A stretch of DNA of 60,000 nucleotides from Takakia lepidozioides (Eukaryota; Streptophyta; Takakiopsida; Takakiales; Takakiaceae). A model generated the notes under the pieces. It saw only the letters and a list, made by a program, of their open reading frames with translations. It was not told the origin of the DNA and did no database searches. Of the stretch, positions 1-11,875 are shown in pieces; position 1 is the stretch's first letter; the number at the start of each line of letters is the position of its first letter. Made by a program: the position numbers and the translations under genes. The DNA is taken from assembly GCA_030704615.1 (NCBI GenBank), contig CM060732.1, positions 30,611,053 to 30,671,052 of the forward strand, in the 5' to 3' direction.

Positions 1-15
1 TGACAACCAAGTTCT

Positions 16-597
16 ATGACCCAAACCCAGAGTGAGCACAATGGCTTTGTAAGGCCAATGCCTACAAGGCATATTCAATACTACAATGAGGATACGCAAG
101 CAGCAGATACCATGTGCAAATTAAAAAACAATAAAGGTGGTGAAGGTGCGCAACCTGCCAAAGAGAGGGCGGAGTTGAGGAAGGATGAAGCAACTACAGA
201 CATTGCGAAATGCTCTGGTGCGGGCAGAAGGGAAGACCCAGGCCCTGACGGGGTTCAGCTAGCAAAAGAACAAGCTGCTGACAGCAACAACATGGAAGCA
301 GAGTGGATACAAGTTGATTTTGACAAACCTGAGTCCATCAGACAAGGCATTAGAAGGCCCAAACAAAGAACACTGTCTAAAATCTGTAATAACATGAGAT
401 ATAGTCGTCACACACTAACCCAACATGGGTCTTGGCAAACTTTTAGCAAAGCTGAAACAATCACAGAAGCAAAAAAAGGGGCAGGACCTCAAGGGAAGAT
501 GTATAGAGTACCTTTTGCAGTGATCAATGAGTACGTGGAAGAAGGAGAAGCTTACCCATTGCCAAGCACGGAGTACATGATGCAACCAACAACATAA
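16..597 (+). CDS. Unassigned open reading frame, possible repeat-derived protein
   Basis: An open frame of 193 residues, rich in Lys, Glu, Gln and Arg, without a recognisable domain, signal peptide or membrane segment. It has no visible intron partner. Two shorter overlapping frames follow between 752 and 1025 and are equally unrecognised. The charged, low-complexity composition and the mobile-DNA neighbourhood suggest a retroelement gag-like or host-gene fragment, but nothing proves it is expressed. The frame may continue left of the window. Confidence 0.2.
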   Translation: MTQTQSEHNGFVRPMPTRHIQYYNEDTQAADTMCKLKNNKGGEGAQPAKERAELRKDEATTDIAKCSGAGRREDPGPDGVQLAKEQAADSNNMEAEWIQVDFDKPESIRQGIRRPKQRTLSKICNNMRYSRHTLTQHGSWQTFSKAETITEAKKGAGPQGKMYRVPFAVINEYVEEGEAYPLPSTEYMMQPTT

Positions 598-1019
598 GTA
601 TCATGTCAGTTCACTCATAATGAGCTGGAGGCACTGGATGAGTTGGACGAGATATACGATATAAGTGATCACACTCCAATAAGACTACAACAACACCCCA
701 CATCAACATGTTGACACGGGGAAGTGCAAGAAGGCCAAAATAGGGGATGGGATGCCTATTCTGCAGAAATCCAGCCAAGACATCAAGGATTTAGGGCAAA
801 AACATGGATTTGGTGAAGAAGAATGCATTGGCATGGACAACATCTACAGCTCAGCAGGGTTTGAGCGCCAACCAGAGATATTCATGGGAGAGGATGACAA
901 AAGTGAGGAAGAAGCCAAAACACAAAGGCCTTGACGCATTCACTGAAGACTGGGCAGACAAACAAATAAGAGAAGACAACTCGCAAGAAACGGATAAGAG
1001 GGAAAAACAGGGTGAAATG

Positions 1020-1530
1020 TGCTGAAGGAGGTGCCTTCAGTAGAAGTGCCTGACCTTATCAATTGTGCCGCTGCTGCCGCTGCTTCCAGTTGACCATCTA
1101 CACATGTAGGTTTCTTGTAGCTATCCTTCCACAAGGAATCATAGGTAATGTGGAGCTTGAAATCCAGCCCTCTTGGATGAATCTGGACCCACACTCTATC
1201 CCTGCTCCTTCAGCTATCCATGCCTCTGATAGCCTAGAATTCTACCAGCAAACACCCTGGCAACCATACTGGTGTGGAGTTCTTCCCCAAAACACCCCAA
1301 CCCTACTTATCACAATCTGAAATGCATTTGCTTCTCTCTGTAGTCCAATAGGCATTCGCCTTTTTGTCTCCATTGTCCCACCATTGACTGGGGTCGGAAA
1401 GTGTTCACCCCAAAGCTTCTCCTCACCTCTATTATATGTTTTTGGATACTTCCATGCTGCCACACTGGCAGTAACTTGCCAAAGTCACTCCAAACCACCA
1501 CAGATCTACCCAACGATCTAACTTACAGAA
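1020..1530 (-). pseudogene. OSB-type (PDF-motif) ssDNA-binding protein fragment
   Basis: Reverse-complement relative of the tandem PDF-motif units at 29.4-31.1 kb. The minus strand encodes a decayed PDF exon (around IHPRGLDFK, followed by YDSLW and an Ala-rich end with AAQLIRSGTS) at about 1020-1195. The EEKLW-containing exon, with decayed WWDN codons, lies at about 1340-1470. In OSB proteins, which bind single-stranded DNA in mitochondria and plastids, the PDF motif mediates binding; this is family knowledge. Substitutions such as PDF to LDF and frame breaks show it is a dead copy. No OB-fold is visible. Confidence 0.6.
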
Positions 1531-1554
1531 TTCAATATGTATCTTGCGGCCGAG

Positions 1555-1795
1555 TCTGATGAGAGGGCAACACAGGCTGAAATAGGTTGAAGAAGAAGGT
1601 ACCCTACCACATTGTCCTTGACCTGTCCTGACCCATGGAGGATTTGACCGACCATCAACCTAAAAAGACCTCTTGTGTGTGCTGCTTGTGTCTGTAGTCA
1701 GGTAATGTCGGATTGGTCTGTGAGATCGAACCACTACGGCGTAGCTGAGTAGTCAGAGATTGAAACACGCATGCTAAGACCAAGCTGACTCTCCC
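1555..1795. repeat. Dispersed repeat, inverted copy of 29172-29420
   Basis: The stretch from the AGGCTGAAATAGG region to CTTGGGAGAG is the imperfect reverse complement of 29172-29420, including a shared tract reading CTGTGAGA next to ACCAATCCGA. Together with the adjoining PDF fragment it shows that about 0.8 kb of the 29-30 kb locus is duplicated here in opposite orientation. Confidence 0.6.
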
Positions 1796-1845
1796 AAGAA
1801 CGGCGAGCTCACTTCTCCTCGTCTCGTCTCCTCCTCCTCTTCTCC

Positions 1846-1920
1846 TTCGTGCATCATTTGCTCAACGCCTCCATCCCACGCCCCTGCATATCCTGCTATC
1901 ATCGCGTTCCATCCCTCGGC
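1846..1920 (-). pseudogene. PPR micro-fragment
   Basis: The minus strand reads a short match to the PPR repeats at 31-33 kb: a TGGAACGCGATG block, then GCAGGATATGCA, a GGGATGGAGGCG block and GAGCAAATGATG. This corresponds to the WNAM-AGYA to EQMM segment of the repeat. It is only about 75 bp and carries small deletions relative to the 32-kb copy. Confidence 0.6.
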
Positions 1921-1929
1921 TATGTGGTG

Positions 1930-2380
1930 TGGCGCAGGAGACAAAAAAATTCCAAGTCCCAGCCCTCCTTTCTGTTCACGATTACCCTAATGGGCAACCT
2001 TATTAGCAATTTAACTTTTTTAAACCTAATGGGCAACCTTATTTGCATTATATGTGCCTTCAAAATGACACGTGTAGTGATGTAGTCGTATAAATAGAGC
2101 TGTGAAACCATCTTCAGTCATGGAGTCATAAGATTCCATGAAACGTCGTCCGCGTGTAGTCAAACATATCACACTAGTCATATAACCCATCCCTGTCATC
2201 ATGGTCAACAATGTTTGACCAATGCTCCCTAACTTTCCGGAGTCATGTAGTGATATCCATTACTACAAAGTCATAAAACTATGACTGCAATGCATTTCAG
2301 CGCTCTGTAGTCATCTACCTAGTGCAGTTTTTATGACTCCGCCAAAGCCGTAGTCCTAAAAACGCTCATCTCTTGTAGTG
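1930..2380. mobile_element. Possible CACTA-like element end with subterminal repeats
   Basis: The right end reads TCTTGTAGTG (2371-2380), the complement of the CACTACAAGA terminus typical of plant CACTA transposons. Inside it are many short copies of GTAGTCA/TGACTAC (for example near 2085, 2155, 2255, 2285, 2310 and 2350), resembling subterminal transposase-binding repeats. A direct repeat of CCTAATGGGCAACCTTAT lies at about 1988 and 2026. No matching CACTACAAG start was found, so the left end is missing or misjudged. No coding region is present. Confidence 0.35.
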
Positions 2381-2384
2381 TCTA

Positions 2385-4125
2385 GACCCTGGAGTAGTTC
2401 GCTCGATGTGCCATTCGGAGTCAGCACAAGGTGACTCCTGCACTGCCCCCCTGTGGTCCTGCTGGAAACCCGCAATTACAGGGGTTGCAAATAGAGGACA
2501 GGTCTCTGTGGAAGATGATGCACCAGCAGCCTCTTTCCTACTGGACACCATGCTTTGTAGTGGAGAAATCTTGGGTACAGAGAAGTTGTCTCTGTCATGG
2601 CGATGTGAATCCCCATCTGATCCTGGAGGTGTATTTAGCTTGCGTTTGTAAGTCCCGAACATTTCCTCTCCTTCCAGATGGGGGCTCCCTTGATTGGAGA
2701 GGCAAGCCCATTGTGCACTTGTTCACTGCCTTTGTCATCTTCGTTGGATCCCCGAACCTTCTTGCAGCCCTCAGCATAACTCTGCTGTATCTGGTCCCTT
2801 GCCCCCACATCGCCCCCTGAGGAAGTCACGATATCTTGTTTCTTGGGTTAGAGCTCGTACCGGATCACTGTTGTAGCAATGTACAGATCTCTTCCTCTTC
2901 CTGCTTTGCCAGATTGCAGCTTCCAGGCGCGCGTGAACGCTTTCTGCCAGGTTGCAGGACGACATGTCCGCAATGTCCTCAAGGGACATGTCCTTTGAAA
3001 GGAAAATGAAAGAGCGTCATTCATGCAAGCGCGGACCGTTCTGGGAACAAGGAAAGAAACTGGGCACATACAAGGGATTGCAGAGGTGAAAGGCAGCTTA
3101 CAGTAGTCATGAAAGCCCCCCATTGCCGGTATCTGAAGTGCCAGAAGACCAACCAGTCTTCCAATTCTTTGACACCGTCCTTATTAGTAGCCCCTGACGA
3201 GAACCACCATGCTCTCACTGTCTGGTACCTGGTCTCAGCCTCTTCCATTGTAGTCGCATTCTTGTACATGAAGTAGAGCCTCATGTGCTCCGCCTCCAGA
3301 TCTCTTCTGATGCACCTCTTCGTATGTTTCTGCAGGGACTGAGTCCAGTGGAATAGACATGTGCGCTCCCTATTAGGCATGGGTACCTTTGGATCACCAG
3401 ATCCAAAAACTCGGCGCACAGCATTGAAGTTAGCTTGTGCATTATCCGCCATAAACCCGTTGAAATTTATGCCTGTATGTCCATTGGACTCCATGACTAA
3501 AAGCCAACAATTCCACATTATCATCTGGGACTCTGTATCTTCAGACTGCATGTCACAGATAACAATTGTCATTATTCTTTGGTAGTTTGGGTTGTAAACA
3601 TGGCAAGACATGGTTGTCCAACTCTTCACTCGTTTGCATTGATCGAACATCATCCAGGCTTTCTCCAGATTCCCCCCTGGTTGCATACGTCTGGCCAGGC
3701 TGACGCCACTAAGTCATATTGACTTATTCGCTTGAGCTCCATAATGCTGTCGATGGACCCTGTGTTTCCACCGCGCACTCTCAATGCATTCACCTGATTC
3801 CTAATATTGGGGGAGCTCAACACAGAGAAGTGATCCATCATTGCATCCAAAGACGCCCCCTCAAGTCTTGAGCTGGATTTGCTTCCTTGCCCCAGAATGT
3901 GCCTCTCCAGGAAACTTTTGCTAGCAGTCAGCGCTATGGCAGATGGTCTAGCTGAAGGGGACTTTGCAAACTTCTCCACGACAAGCCCACGCGCCAACTC
4001 CACACTATCTCTGCAATCGCCGTGAGACACAGGATGGTCGTGAGTCCCAAAATGGATGTAGGCTCGAGTCATGGTTTTGCAACGGTGAGTAACGTAGTAC
4101 ATGCGAGCAGGGCAATGTGTAATGC
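2385..4125 (-). pseudogene. MULE-type transposase, copy A (5' and 3' truncated)
   Basis: Second copy of the transposase seen at 4.6-8.5 kb, same strand. It begins inside the N-terminal zinc-binding region at ARMYYVTH and HFGTHDHPVS. It then runs through the DDE catalytic region (IVICDMQSED, then GFMADNAQANFNAV and CLFHWTQSLQKHTK) to the linker around KLNTPPGSDGDS. It stops at about 2385, before the SWIM zinc finger. Frame changes are needed near 3670 and between 2600 and 3020. The Asp residues of CDM and MAD are probable catalytic residues by analogy with Mutator-like transposases. It lies directly downstream of copy B, so the pair is a tandem duplication or a nested insertion. It cannot encode an active enzyme. 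Confidence 0.75.
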
Positions 4126-4350
4126 AGGAGAGGACGTGATTTCCGCGTGAGCGTAAGAGCGTACGCTCACGCGGAGGTGATCATGATGTGGCGTGAGCGC
4201 AGGCTCACACCAGCTGATGTGGCGTGAGCGTGGGGTCGCGCTGACGTGGCGTGGGCCTGTTGATGTGTCGTTGTCCTGCTGACGTGGCAGTCGTCCGTCA
4301 TCAAAAACATATAGCACCTATAGCCGAGGGGCCTATAGCCATGGCATTCA
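4125..4350. repeat. GC-rich TGACGTGGC-repeat insert in MULE copy A
   Basis: A GC-rich block made of repeated GCGTGAGCG and TGACGTGGC words, ending in two CCTATAGCC words near 4318 and 4330. A closely related block occupies 15110-15335, where it breaks another MULE copy just after the same Pro-Ser-Cys codons. The contents look like an inserted element or a shared internal repeat. No coding capacity. Confidence 0.5.
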
Positions 4351-4575
4351 TTCATGCAAAACACCAGAAATTAAATTGCAGGAACGACTTGTGAAAGCAT
4401 TTGCATCCATTCCATTTATTTTCGAGCAACTACACACAAGAAAGAAATGGCACACATTGCACAACATAATTGGAGGTTGCATTGGCATCAAATATATGAA
4501 GGGACATCAAGTTCAAGTTTCAACTCTTGTGAAATGCAGTTATGGAATTTGCAGTTGACCAAAGTGAAGAGGATG
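4351..4575. other. 3' flank of MULE copy B with poly(A) signal
   Basis: Non-coding AT-rich sequence following the stop codon of transposase copy B on the minus strand. The complement of the CATTTATTTTC tract at about 4412 contains AATAAA, a plausible polyadenylation signal. Confidence 0.35.
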
Positions 4576-7500
4576 CTATGTGCTCCTATCCCGCTGCATA
4601 AGTGTATTCACCTCGTTGAAACTCATGGTGGCCTGGTGAATGAAGATGTCGCGTCTGGGATCACAAACCATTCTATTCAAGAAGATAAAATACAGATGCT
4701 TGCAGGGTATAAATTTGCCTGTCTTTCCCAAACTTGTTGTAAGCATGCCAACAAAATCAGGACAGGTGCAGTTGGGGAAATTTGAAACTGTGATGTCGTA
4801 CAACCGGTCGTGCATAGCGGATGTGGAGGTCATCATAGTGTAGATTCGTCCATACTCGGGATGTGGAACTTCCGTAGTGCTTGTAACACGACCTTGAAGC
4901 ATTCGAGCGGATTCTACCTTGCCGAAATGCTCGGCAGTCGGAGGGAAACGACGAACCAGCTTCCCATTTCGTTTTGTTGGCCATGCATCAGCGTTCGGTG
5001 GTGACACTCCAGAACTTGCTGAAGTAGAAGCAGCTGCATGTACAGAGGGGGCTCGCTGAAAGGAGAAGCCTGCCTCCTCCAACATGGCAATCTCATGAGT
5101 TGTGAGATGTGTCCCCACCTTCACAGGCCAAACGCTTGGTGGAGGAGGCTTCATGACAACCGATGGTCGCACAGTCCCACGCACGCACCTACCACAGTCG
5201 TCAGGGCAGAACCAAAATTTGTGGTTCTTCACCTCGGCTTGCCCGTAAGGCGTGAACAAACTAGTGAAGGTCGGAGCCGGAGTGCGGACCTTGCCTCTGG
5301 ATATGGAGGACTTGCATTTCTCATGATTGGTTGCTCTGATTGCCGTGCACTTCACTCGAGACCTAGCAGTGGTGCGTTCTATGTGCCGGACTTCGTCGGG
5401 GCACATGGACTCCACCACAAGGGGGAGCACGTTCGCGGCCTCCTGCCCCATTGCACTCACTGTGGGAGATGGCTGCCTTTGGCTTTGTGACAAAGGATCG
5501 TCCGCATTGGATATGCCGGAAACGAACCTCTGATGAAATGGAACACGCGGCATGGAGAAGTTGTCCCTGTCCAGCCTGTGGGAGTCCACATCCGACCCAG
5601 GAGGGGTGTTCAATTTCCATTTACAAGACCCGAATCTCTCCTCACCCTCCAGATGGGGAGCTCTGGACACCAGTGGAGTTCCTTCCGCACACATGCTGAC
5701 AGCCCTGGCAATCTTGTTCGGATCCCCTGATCTTCTTGCTGCTTGCAACATCAACTCGGACTTGTCTGGACCCTTGCCACCAACGCCACCCCGCAAGAAC
5801 TCCCGATATCTCTATGTTGCAGTAGAGTTTGAATCAGATCATCTGCCGTCGCCACATACAAATCCCGGCCCCGCTTTCCAGATTGCTGCAACCATACATT
5901 GTGCACTGTCTCCGCAAGATTGCAAGAGGGCATGTCCGCCATCTCTTCAATTGAGAAGTGCTGCAAAATGGAATAACATACATCAGAAAGAGGACAGGCA
6001 CACCCCACCACAACAGACATGATTGGAAATGGATACAAACTCAATGAAATTTGCAAGTTTTCAAATGCATGCACCGTTGTCATGCATGCTCCCCATTGTC
6101 TGTACCGGAAGTGCCAAAATGCCAACCAGTCTTCTAGCGCTCTCATACTGTCTTCTGATGCAGCCCCAGATGAGAACCACCAGGCACAAATTGTCTGAAA
6201 CAATGTATTCGCCTCTGCCATGCTTTTGGCATCTTTGTACTGTTTGTATAGCCTAAGATGAATAGGTTGCATTTCCGGTTTGATGTCTGCCTTTGTATGT
6301 TTCTCAAGGGACTGGGTCCAATGGAAAGACATGTTCGCTCTCTTCCTGACATTGGCACCTTTGGATCTCCTGATCCAAACACAATGCGAATAGCATTGAA
6401 ATTCGCTTGAGCACTGTCGGCCATAAATCCGGCGAAATTTGGAGATGGGAGACCCTGGGAGTCCATAACGCGAATGAGACTTCTCCACATTAGCTGCTGC
6501 GAATCCGCATCCTCTGATTGCATGTCACACACTGCAATTGTCATGACTCGCTGGTAGAAAGGATCATAAACATGACATGCCATTGTAGTCCAGTCTTTCA
6601 CTCGTTTGACGTGATCAAACATAAGGAAACATTTCTGAAGATCGCCACCCTTCTGCATGCGCTTCACAAGACTGACTCCGCTGCCCTCCCCGGCTGTGAA
6701 CATTATGAAAAGGTACACTTTGTTCGATCCTTGACCTGGGAACACACTCTCTTGAATGTAGTCATACCTACTCCGTCGCTTCAACTCGAAAATGTTATCA
6801 ACATACCATCTGTTAGCAGAGCCCATCCTCAATGCATTCACCTGGTTTTTAATGTTCGGCGAGCTCAAGGTAGAGAAATGATCATTAAAATTGTCCAAGG
6901 CTGCCCCGTCGAGTTTCCTGCCCACAGAATCTCCTTCACTAAGAATATGGGTTTCCAGGAAAGTCTTGCTTGCTCTGTCAAGTTATTTTACCACTAGTGT
7001 GAAACTAGCTAGCTTTTACATATTGACATTTGGGATTGGCCCAAGTGTCAATCCAGGGGTCAAGGCAGATTTAGGCCCTAGAGTGGTTATCTTCACGGCA
7101 AGCGCGGGAGGCTCGAGTTGAGCCTCACCGCAGCTATGGCGCCGTAGTGTGGATTCCCATGGCGTGGGGTGCACTTGGCTTGACTTGTATTTGAGTGATG
7201 AGGTTATATATGCATGAGTTTATGCTTCAGCTTTGTGAGCTCGCATGAGCTTGTGCTTGTATTCCTCATCTTCATCACTCGAGAAAGATCAGCTCGTATC
7301 TGTGAGTGCCAAATACGAGTTAGTTATAGCACTTGTGGTTTTTGCTTGAGATGAGAGAAACCAGGTTGTTCAAGAACAATTGTGGAGGTGGTGGCTGTTG
7401 GATTGCTCTCATACTCTTGTCTTATCAACCTGGATATTGTTTCAACGCTTTCCCTGTAATCCCCCTTCGACACTGGATGGTTGTGGAACCCGAAATGCAT

Positions 7501-8481
7501 ACCGGCTCTAGTCAAGGTTGGAAAATGGTGCACCGCATAATACATTCTTGCTCCACACACTGCCACACAGGAAGGCGCTCGTTTGCAGAACTTGCAAACA
7601 AACGTGTTGGAGCTTGAAGGTGCTTCACCGGGCTTGAAAGGATTCTCGGCGACACCCTCCCACTCGCTCTGGTTTTGAACCTCTGACCGCAGGAAATGTC
7701 TGCAACTCAAATTCTCGCACCTCAGGTGCCCATTGCACACCGCTCTCCTGAACACGAGCTTGTCATCATTTTGAATATTGGATGTCTTCGTTCTGCACCA
7801 TGGGTGTCCATCGTGTCTCTTGTCCATCTCGTGCATCAGGCTCGAAACAGGTCCACCCCGCCCAGGTGGAGGCAACTCGAAGACAACATCCCCATCAAAA
7901 GATTTCGGAAGGTACTGCACACGCTCAACAGGGACAGTGTCCTAGTCAATCCCCCGCAATTCACTCTCGAAACCGGGCATTCCTCCCATTGACTTCAGTT
8001 TAGGAATGACACTACACAGGTCCTTCAATTCCGGCACCACGACCACCGGAGAAGGAGCCACAAAAGGAATTTTCGGGACGTCCTTCTCCGAGGAGTCGGA
8101 GAGCTCAACAATTTGTCTGGAAGTTGTGGGCTCCGTCTTCACGACCACATTCCTCTTGTCTTGAACAACAAAAGCAGCAGTTCCCGGCGTCACATACGAA
8201 CCAATCGACTGCCGGCGAGGAACTCCAAGGACTCTGTATCTTCCTAGAGGAACTCTCCACTGACTCATAAGTGTGTTTTCATCCGGTTTCTGGAAAGCAT
8301 ACTTCTTCAACTTCCCATCGACACCGTAAACCTCTCTTTCCAGCCACACAGTACCATACTGGAACTCAAAACGCGTTGCTAGGAGATGTTCCTCCGCAAT
8401 TGCAAAACCATTGTCATCGGTCTCCTTCAAGAAAGGTACTGGTTTCTCCACAGAGCAAAACTCCGCTTTGGAGGAAGCCAT
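4576..8481 (-). pseudogene. MULE-type transposase with SWIM zinc finger, copy B (nearly full length)
   Basis: The most complete transposase in the window. The start chosen is the ATG at 8479-8481 (MASSKAEF), conserved in copy 2 as MASPNDVAF. Order: N-terminal region with VTPGTAAF; zinc-binding segment with WCRTKTSN, CNGHLRC and FVCKFCKRAPSC; a C-to-H segment GARMYY to HFGFHNHPVS; the DDE region (IAVCDMQSED, GFMADSAQANFNAI, HWTQSLEKHTK, FWHFRYRQWG); and a C-terminal SWIM finger (CTCPDF to PCKHLYFIF) before the stop at 4576. Mutator-like transposases bind terminal repeats and cut DNA in the nucleus. It is inactive: a stop and frameshift near 7940, frame changes near 6350 and 5790, and an LTR inserted at about 6975-7375. 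Transcribed divergently from the methyltransferase gene starting at 9236. Confidence 0.8.
6975..7375 (+). mobile_element. Probable solo LTR inserted in MULE copy B
   Basis: Interrupts the transposase between the codons for STIVL and RASKTFLETH, as judged against copy A, where the two parts are joined. It begins TGTCAAGTTA and shares AGTGTGAAACTA with the start of the minus-strand LTR of the 36-48 kb retrotransposon. Near its other end it shares ATCACTCGAGA, ATCTGTGAGTGCCA and AGCACTTGTGG with that element's 5' LTR. The middle diverges, so it belongs to a related family. Exact right end and target duplication were not resolved. Confidence 0.55.
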
Positions 8482-9235
8482 ATTGCTACAAGAGAAATTC
8501 CCTCGTAGAAGTGCGGAAGCCACAAAGTGTGGAACCCACAACTTCTGTGCGGATTCTTGTTACAAACGATAGTGGGGATTACGTTTCTCATGCTTTGCAT
8601 TTCCGACGGAAACCTAGAAGTCCGTTACCTTAACTAACAAGGTCAGCAAAGGACAACACGTCATGTATGTCCCAAACCGTTTTGGAAGGGTCAGCCAAGA
8701 CCTATTTCAAAATCTGACATACCGTTAAACAGCCTTTCAGAAACAGTTGTCAAAACAGTTCATAAAACAGTTGTTTAGCAGTTATGTGCCTTTACCGACC
8801 CATGTAAATTGACGGCGGAGACCGACATCACATGCCACCCCAATGTGATCAGCCACGTGGAACGCGACAATGCATTGAGTGTAGGATTTAAGAGGAATCG
8901 GCGGCGAACGAATGGAAGATGTTGATCCGGGAGAATCCAAAAATCTACTGAAATAAGTCATCCATCCAAATCAAACCCATGCGATGGCCATACCTCCATA
9001 ATGAAAGACGGCAGCCACTGTAGAATGGACGAATGTGCCGTTAGGAGGGGGACATGTATGCAGTGAATACATGCATAACCGCCGAGAACGATGCCCCGGC
9101 TGCTACTCATCGCACGACGTCTCTCATTCCAGTAGATCGTAGTTTTTCAAGCTGGAAAGTAGTAGGAGACAGAGTTCTGCGCGAGAGAGTGGAAGGCGTA
9201 GAAGACAGTCATTCTTTTTTACTTCAGCGCGAGAG
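8482..9235. promoter_or_regulatory. Divergent promoter between transposase and methyltransferase genes
   Basis: About 750 bp separate the transposase ATG (minus) from the first exon of the ParB-methyltransferase gene (plus). The same head-to-head arrangement recurs at 18283-19006. Blocks are conserved between the two copies: a TGCATTGAGTG word (8871 and 18596 areas), an ACATGCATAAC word (9068 and 18848 areas), and the exon-proximal leader around CAAGCTGGA (9150 and 18901 areas). That conservation in otherwise decayed elements supports a bidirectional promoter. Confidence 0.5.
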
Positions 9236-9793
9236 ATGAAGAAGGCAAGAGAAAGAATGAAAGGCCGAAAGCTGAATATGACACTGAAGAAGATCGCAGA
9301 GGAGAGCACAGCCCTGGAAACCGAACAGATGGCGGGGGAGGACCAGCCGCCAGCTCTTGATGAAGTTGGGGACGAAACTGCGTCAGAAGACGACACAGAC
9401 GCTATGGACACAAACGAGGCATACGCTCTTACGATGGAATCCACGCCGAAGGGAAAGAACGTCGTGGAGGAGGAGGCGACGCCGAAGGTTAAGAAGGCTG
9501 CCCAAACAGGGAGGACGACCGTCGATGTTGTTACATCAAAGGCATCTGGGAGTTCTTCGGCCAAAGGACCTCAGGTGATTCTATTACTTGCCATATTCTG
9601 TCAAGTTTCCAGGGCATGAAAACTGCGTGCACTGGCGCACACAATTTTCTTGCCCTCTTTTCTGCTATTTCTTTCTTTATAATTCAGAGTAAGACCACAG
9701 GGATGTAGGCAATGCATAACAACCAAACCCAAGTGTGACCCACTTTTCACTTTTCACTTTTCATGTACTGTATAGGAGGAGAGACGTTCACAT

Positions 9794-10060
9794 TCACATC
9801 TGCTGTAACATCCCAAGTAGTTCGATTAGAGTTCGACAGTTGAGAGAAGGTGAGTTTGACGCACGCAATTTCTGGAGGTTCTCTCACACTCACCTTCTCT
9901 CCGCTGCGACAGCAGCCCTGAATAGGCAGAAAGGTGAGTGTGAGAGAACCCCCAGAAATTGTGTGCCTTGACGCACGCAATTTCTGGGAGTTCTCTCATA
10001 CACACCTCTCTCAGCTGTCGAACTATAATCGAACTATTTGGGATGTTACAGCAGATGTGA
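9794..10060. repeat. 267-bp foldback (palindromic) element
   Basis: Outer arms TCACATCTGCTGTAACATCC (from 9794) and its complement (to 10060) pair over more than 50 bp, continuing through TTCGATTA and GTTCGACAG. Inside are two further inverted GAGAACC/GGTTCTC arms and two copies of GACGCACGCAATTTCTGG. It could be a foldback transposon or MITE in intron 1 of the methyltransferase gene. No coding content. Confidence 0.7.
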
Positions 10061-10074
10061 TAGAAATAAAAGTT

Positions 10075-11825
10075 TCAACTTACTGGCAGTCGCAATATTT
10101 TCAGAAATTAAAAATATACAAGCGACCACCAGTAATGGTCGCTCTATTTAAAAAAAATTAAAATAAGCGACCGCAATAACAAGCGGTCACAACATTTTCA
10201 GAAATTAAAAATATACAAGCGACCGCCAGAAATGGCCATCGCTATATTTATAAATAAATAAAAAACAAAAGCGACCGCCAATAATGGCGGTGACACATAA
10301 ATTGTGTGGAGAGGAAGTGAGGGGAGAATGAGCCTCCTTGGCTTATCTCCCCCCCCCCTCTCATTCCTCGGTCCACGCGTAAGGGCACACCTTCTAGAAG
10401 CGACCGCCGCCGTGGCGGTCGCTATATTTAAAAAAAACAACAAAAAAACGACCAACATTACTAGCAGTCGCTCTATTAAAAAAATTAAACAATAAAAGCG
10501 ACTGCCAGTAACGACGGTCGCTCTATTAAAAATAAAAATAAAAATAAAAACGGACCGCCATTACTGGCAATCGCAACATTTTCAGAAATTAAAAATATAC
10601 AAGCGACCACCAGTAATGGTGGTCGCTCTATTTTAAAAAATGAAAAATTACAGCAACCGCCATAATTGGCGATCGCAACATTTTCAGAAATAAAAAATAT
10701 ACAAGCGAACGCCACTAATGGCCGTCGCTCTATTTAAAAATAAATAAATAAACAAAAACGACCGCCAATAATGGCCACCGCTATATTTTTATTTTATTTT
10801 AAAAAATACGACCGCCATTACTGACAGTCGCGATATTTTCAAAAAATAAAAATAAACAAGCGACCGCCAATAATGGCGGTTGGTCTATTTTTTTAATAGA
10901 AAATGACCAACAATAATGGCGGTCGCTCAATTTAAAAATAAATGAAAATAAAAGTGATTGTCATTAATGACAGTCGCTGCATTTTCAGAAACTAAAAATA
11001 TTCAAGCGACCACCAATACTGGCGGTCGCTGCATTTCTGAAATTAAGAGTATTTGTTTTAATAATTTCAATAATTTTACTATTTTTAAAATAAAGCGACC
11101 CCCAATAATGGCGATCGCTCTATTTTAAAATAAATAAAATAAATGCGACCAACATTAATGGCGGTGGCTGCATTTTCTGTAATATTTTTTAAAAATATTT
11201 TCACTATTTTTTACTATTTTTACTATTGTTTAATATTTCTACTGTTTTTTAATATTTTTAAATTAAACTGTCCGCCATATTATGGCAGTCGTTGTTTTGG
11301 TTTGTTTTTGTTTTTGTTTTGTTTTTTAATTAAAGCGACTGCCATATTATTGCGGTCGCTGGTTTTTTATTATGTTTAAAATATAACGACTGCCATATTA
11401 TGGCGGTCACTGGTTTTTTTTAATATATATTTAAAATAAAGCGATCGCCATATTATGGTGGTCGCTGGTTTTTTAATATATTTGAAAAATAAAGCGACCA
11501 CCATATTATGGCGGTCGCTTGCTTTTTATGTATTATTGAAAACAAGCGACTGCCAATTCTGGCGGTCGCTTGTTTTTTATATATTTTCAAAATTATGTCA
11601 TCCCAATATGGTGGTTGCTATTCTTTTATAAAAAAATAGGCGACCGCCAATGCGACCGCCAATTTTGTTTTTTTTATAATAAAATTTTAAGCGAACGTCA
11701 TGTTGGTTGTCGCTCTTATTTCTAAAATTCTAAAATATAAAGCGACCACCAGAATTGGCGGTCGCTTTCATTTTATTATTTTCCAAAATGTATTTGCCAC
11801 CGCCACTGTGTCGGCGACGTGGCTG
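10075..11825. repeat. Array of GCGACCGCCA-TGGCGGTCGC palindromes
   Basis: Roughly 25 imperfect palindromes of the form AGCGACCGCCA, a short TA-rich centre, TGGCGGTCGCT, separated by 20-50 bp AT-rich spacers such as TTTTCAGAAATTAAAAATA. Orientation is meaningless because the unit is self-complementary. Many units have one decayed arm. Similar GCGACC palindromes occur near the ends of some plant DNA transposons, so this may be a transposon terminal array. Confidence 0.85.
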
Positions 11826-11875
11826 CTTAAGTGACAATATTTTACCAAGTACTTTTTTACTAGAATATTCCCGGA

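Noticed and set aside
1733-2380. CACTAC at 1733 as the left end of the CACTA-like element
   Set aside because: That position lies within sequence shared with 29.2 kb, so it is older flanking DNA, and the next bases do not match the right terminus.
9124-9564. Minus-strand frame of 146 codons opposite methyltransferase exon 1
   Set aside because: It is a shadow of the Lys/Glu-rich exon; the plus frame is conserved between copies 1 and 2, whereas the minus frame is not.
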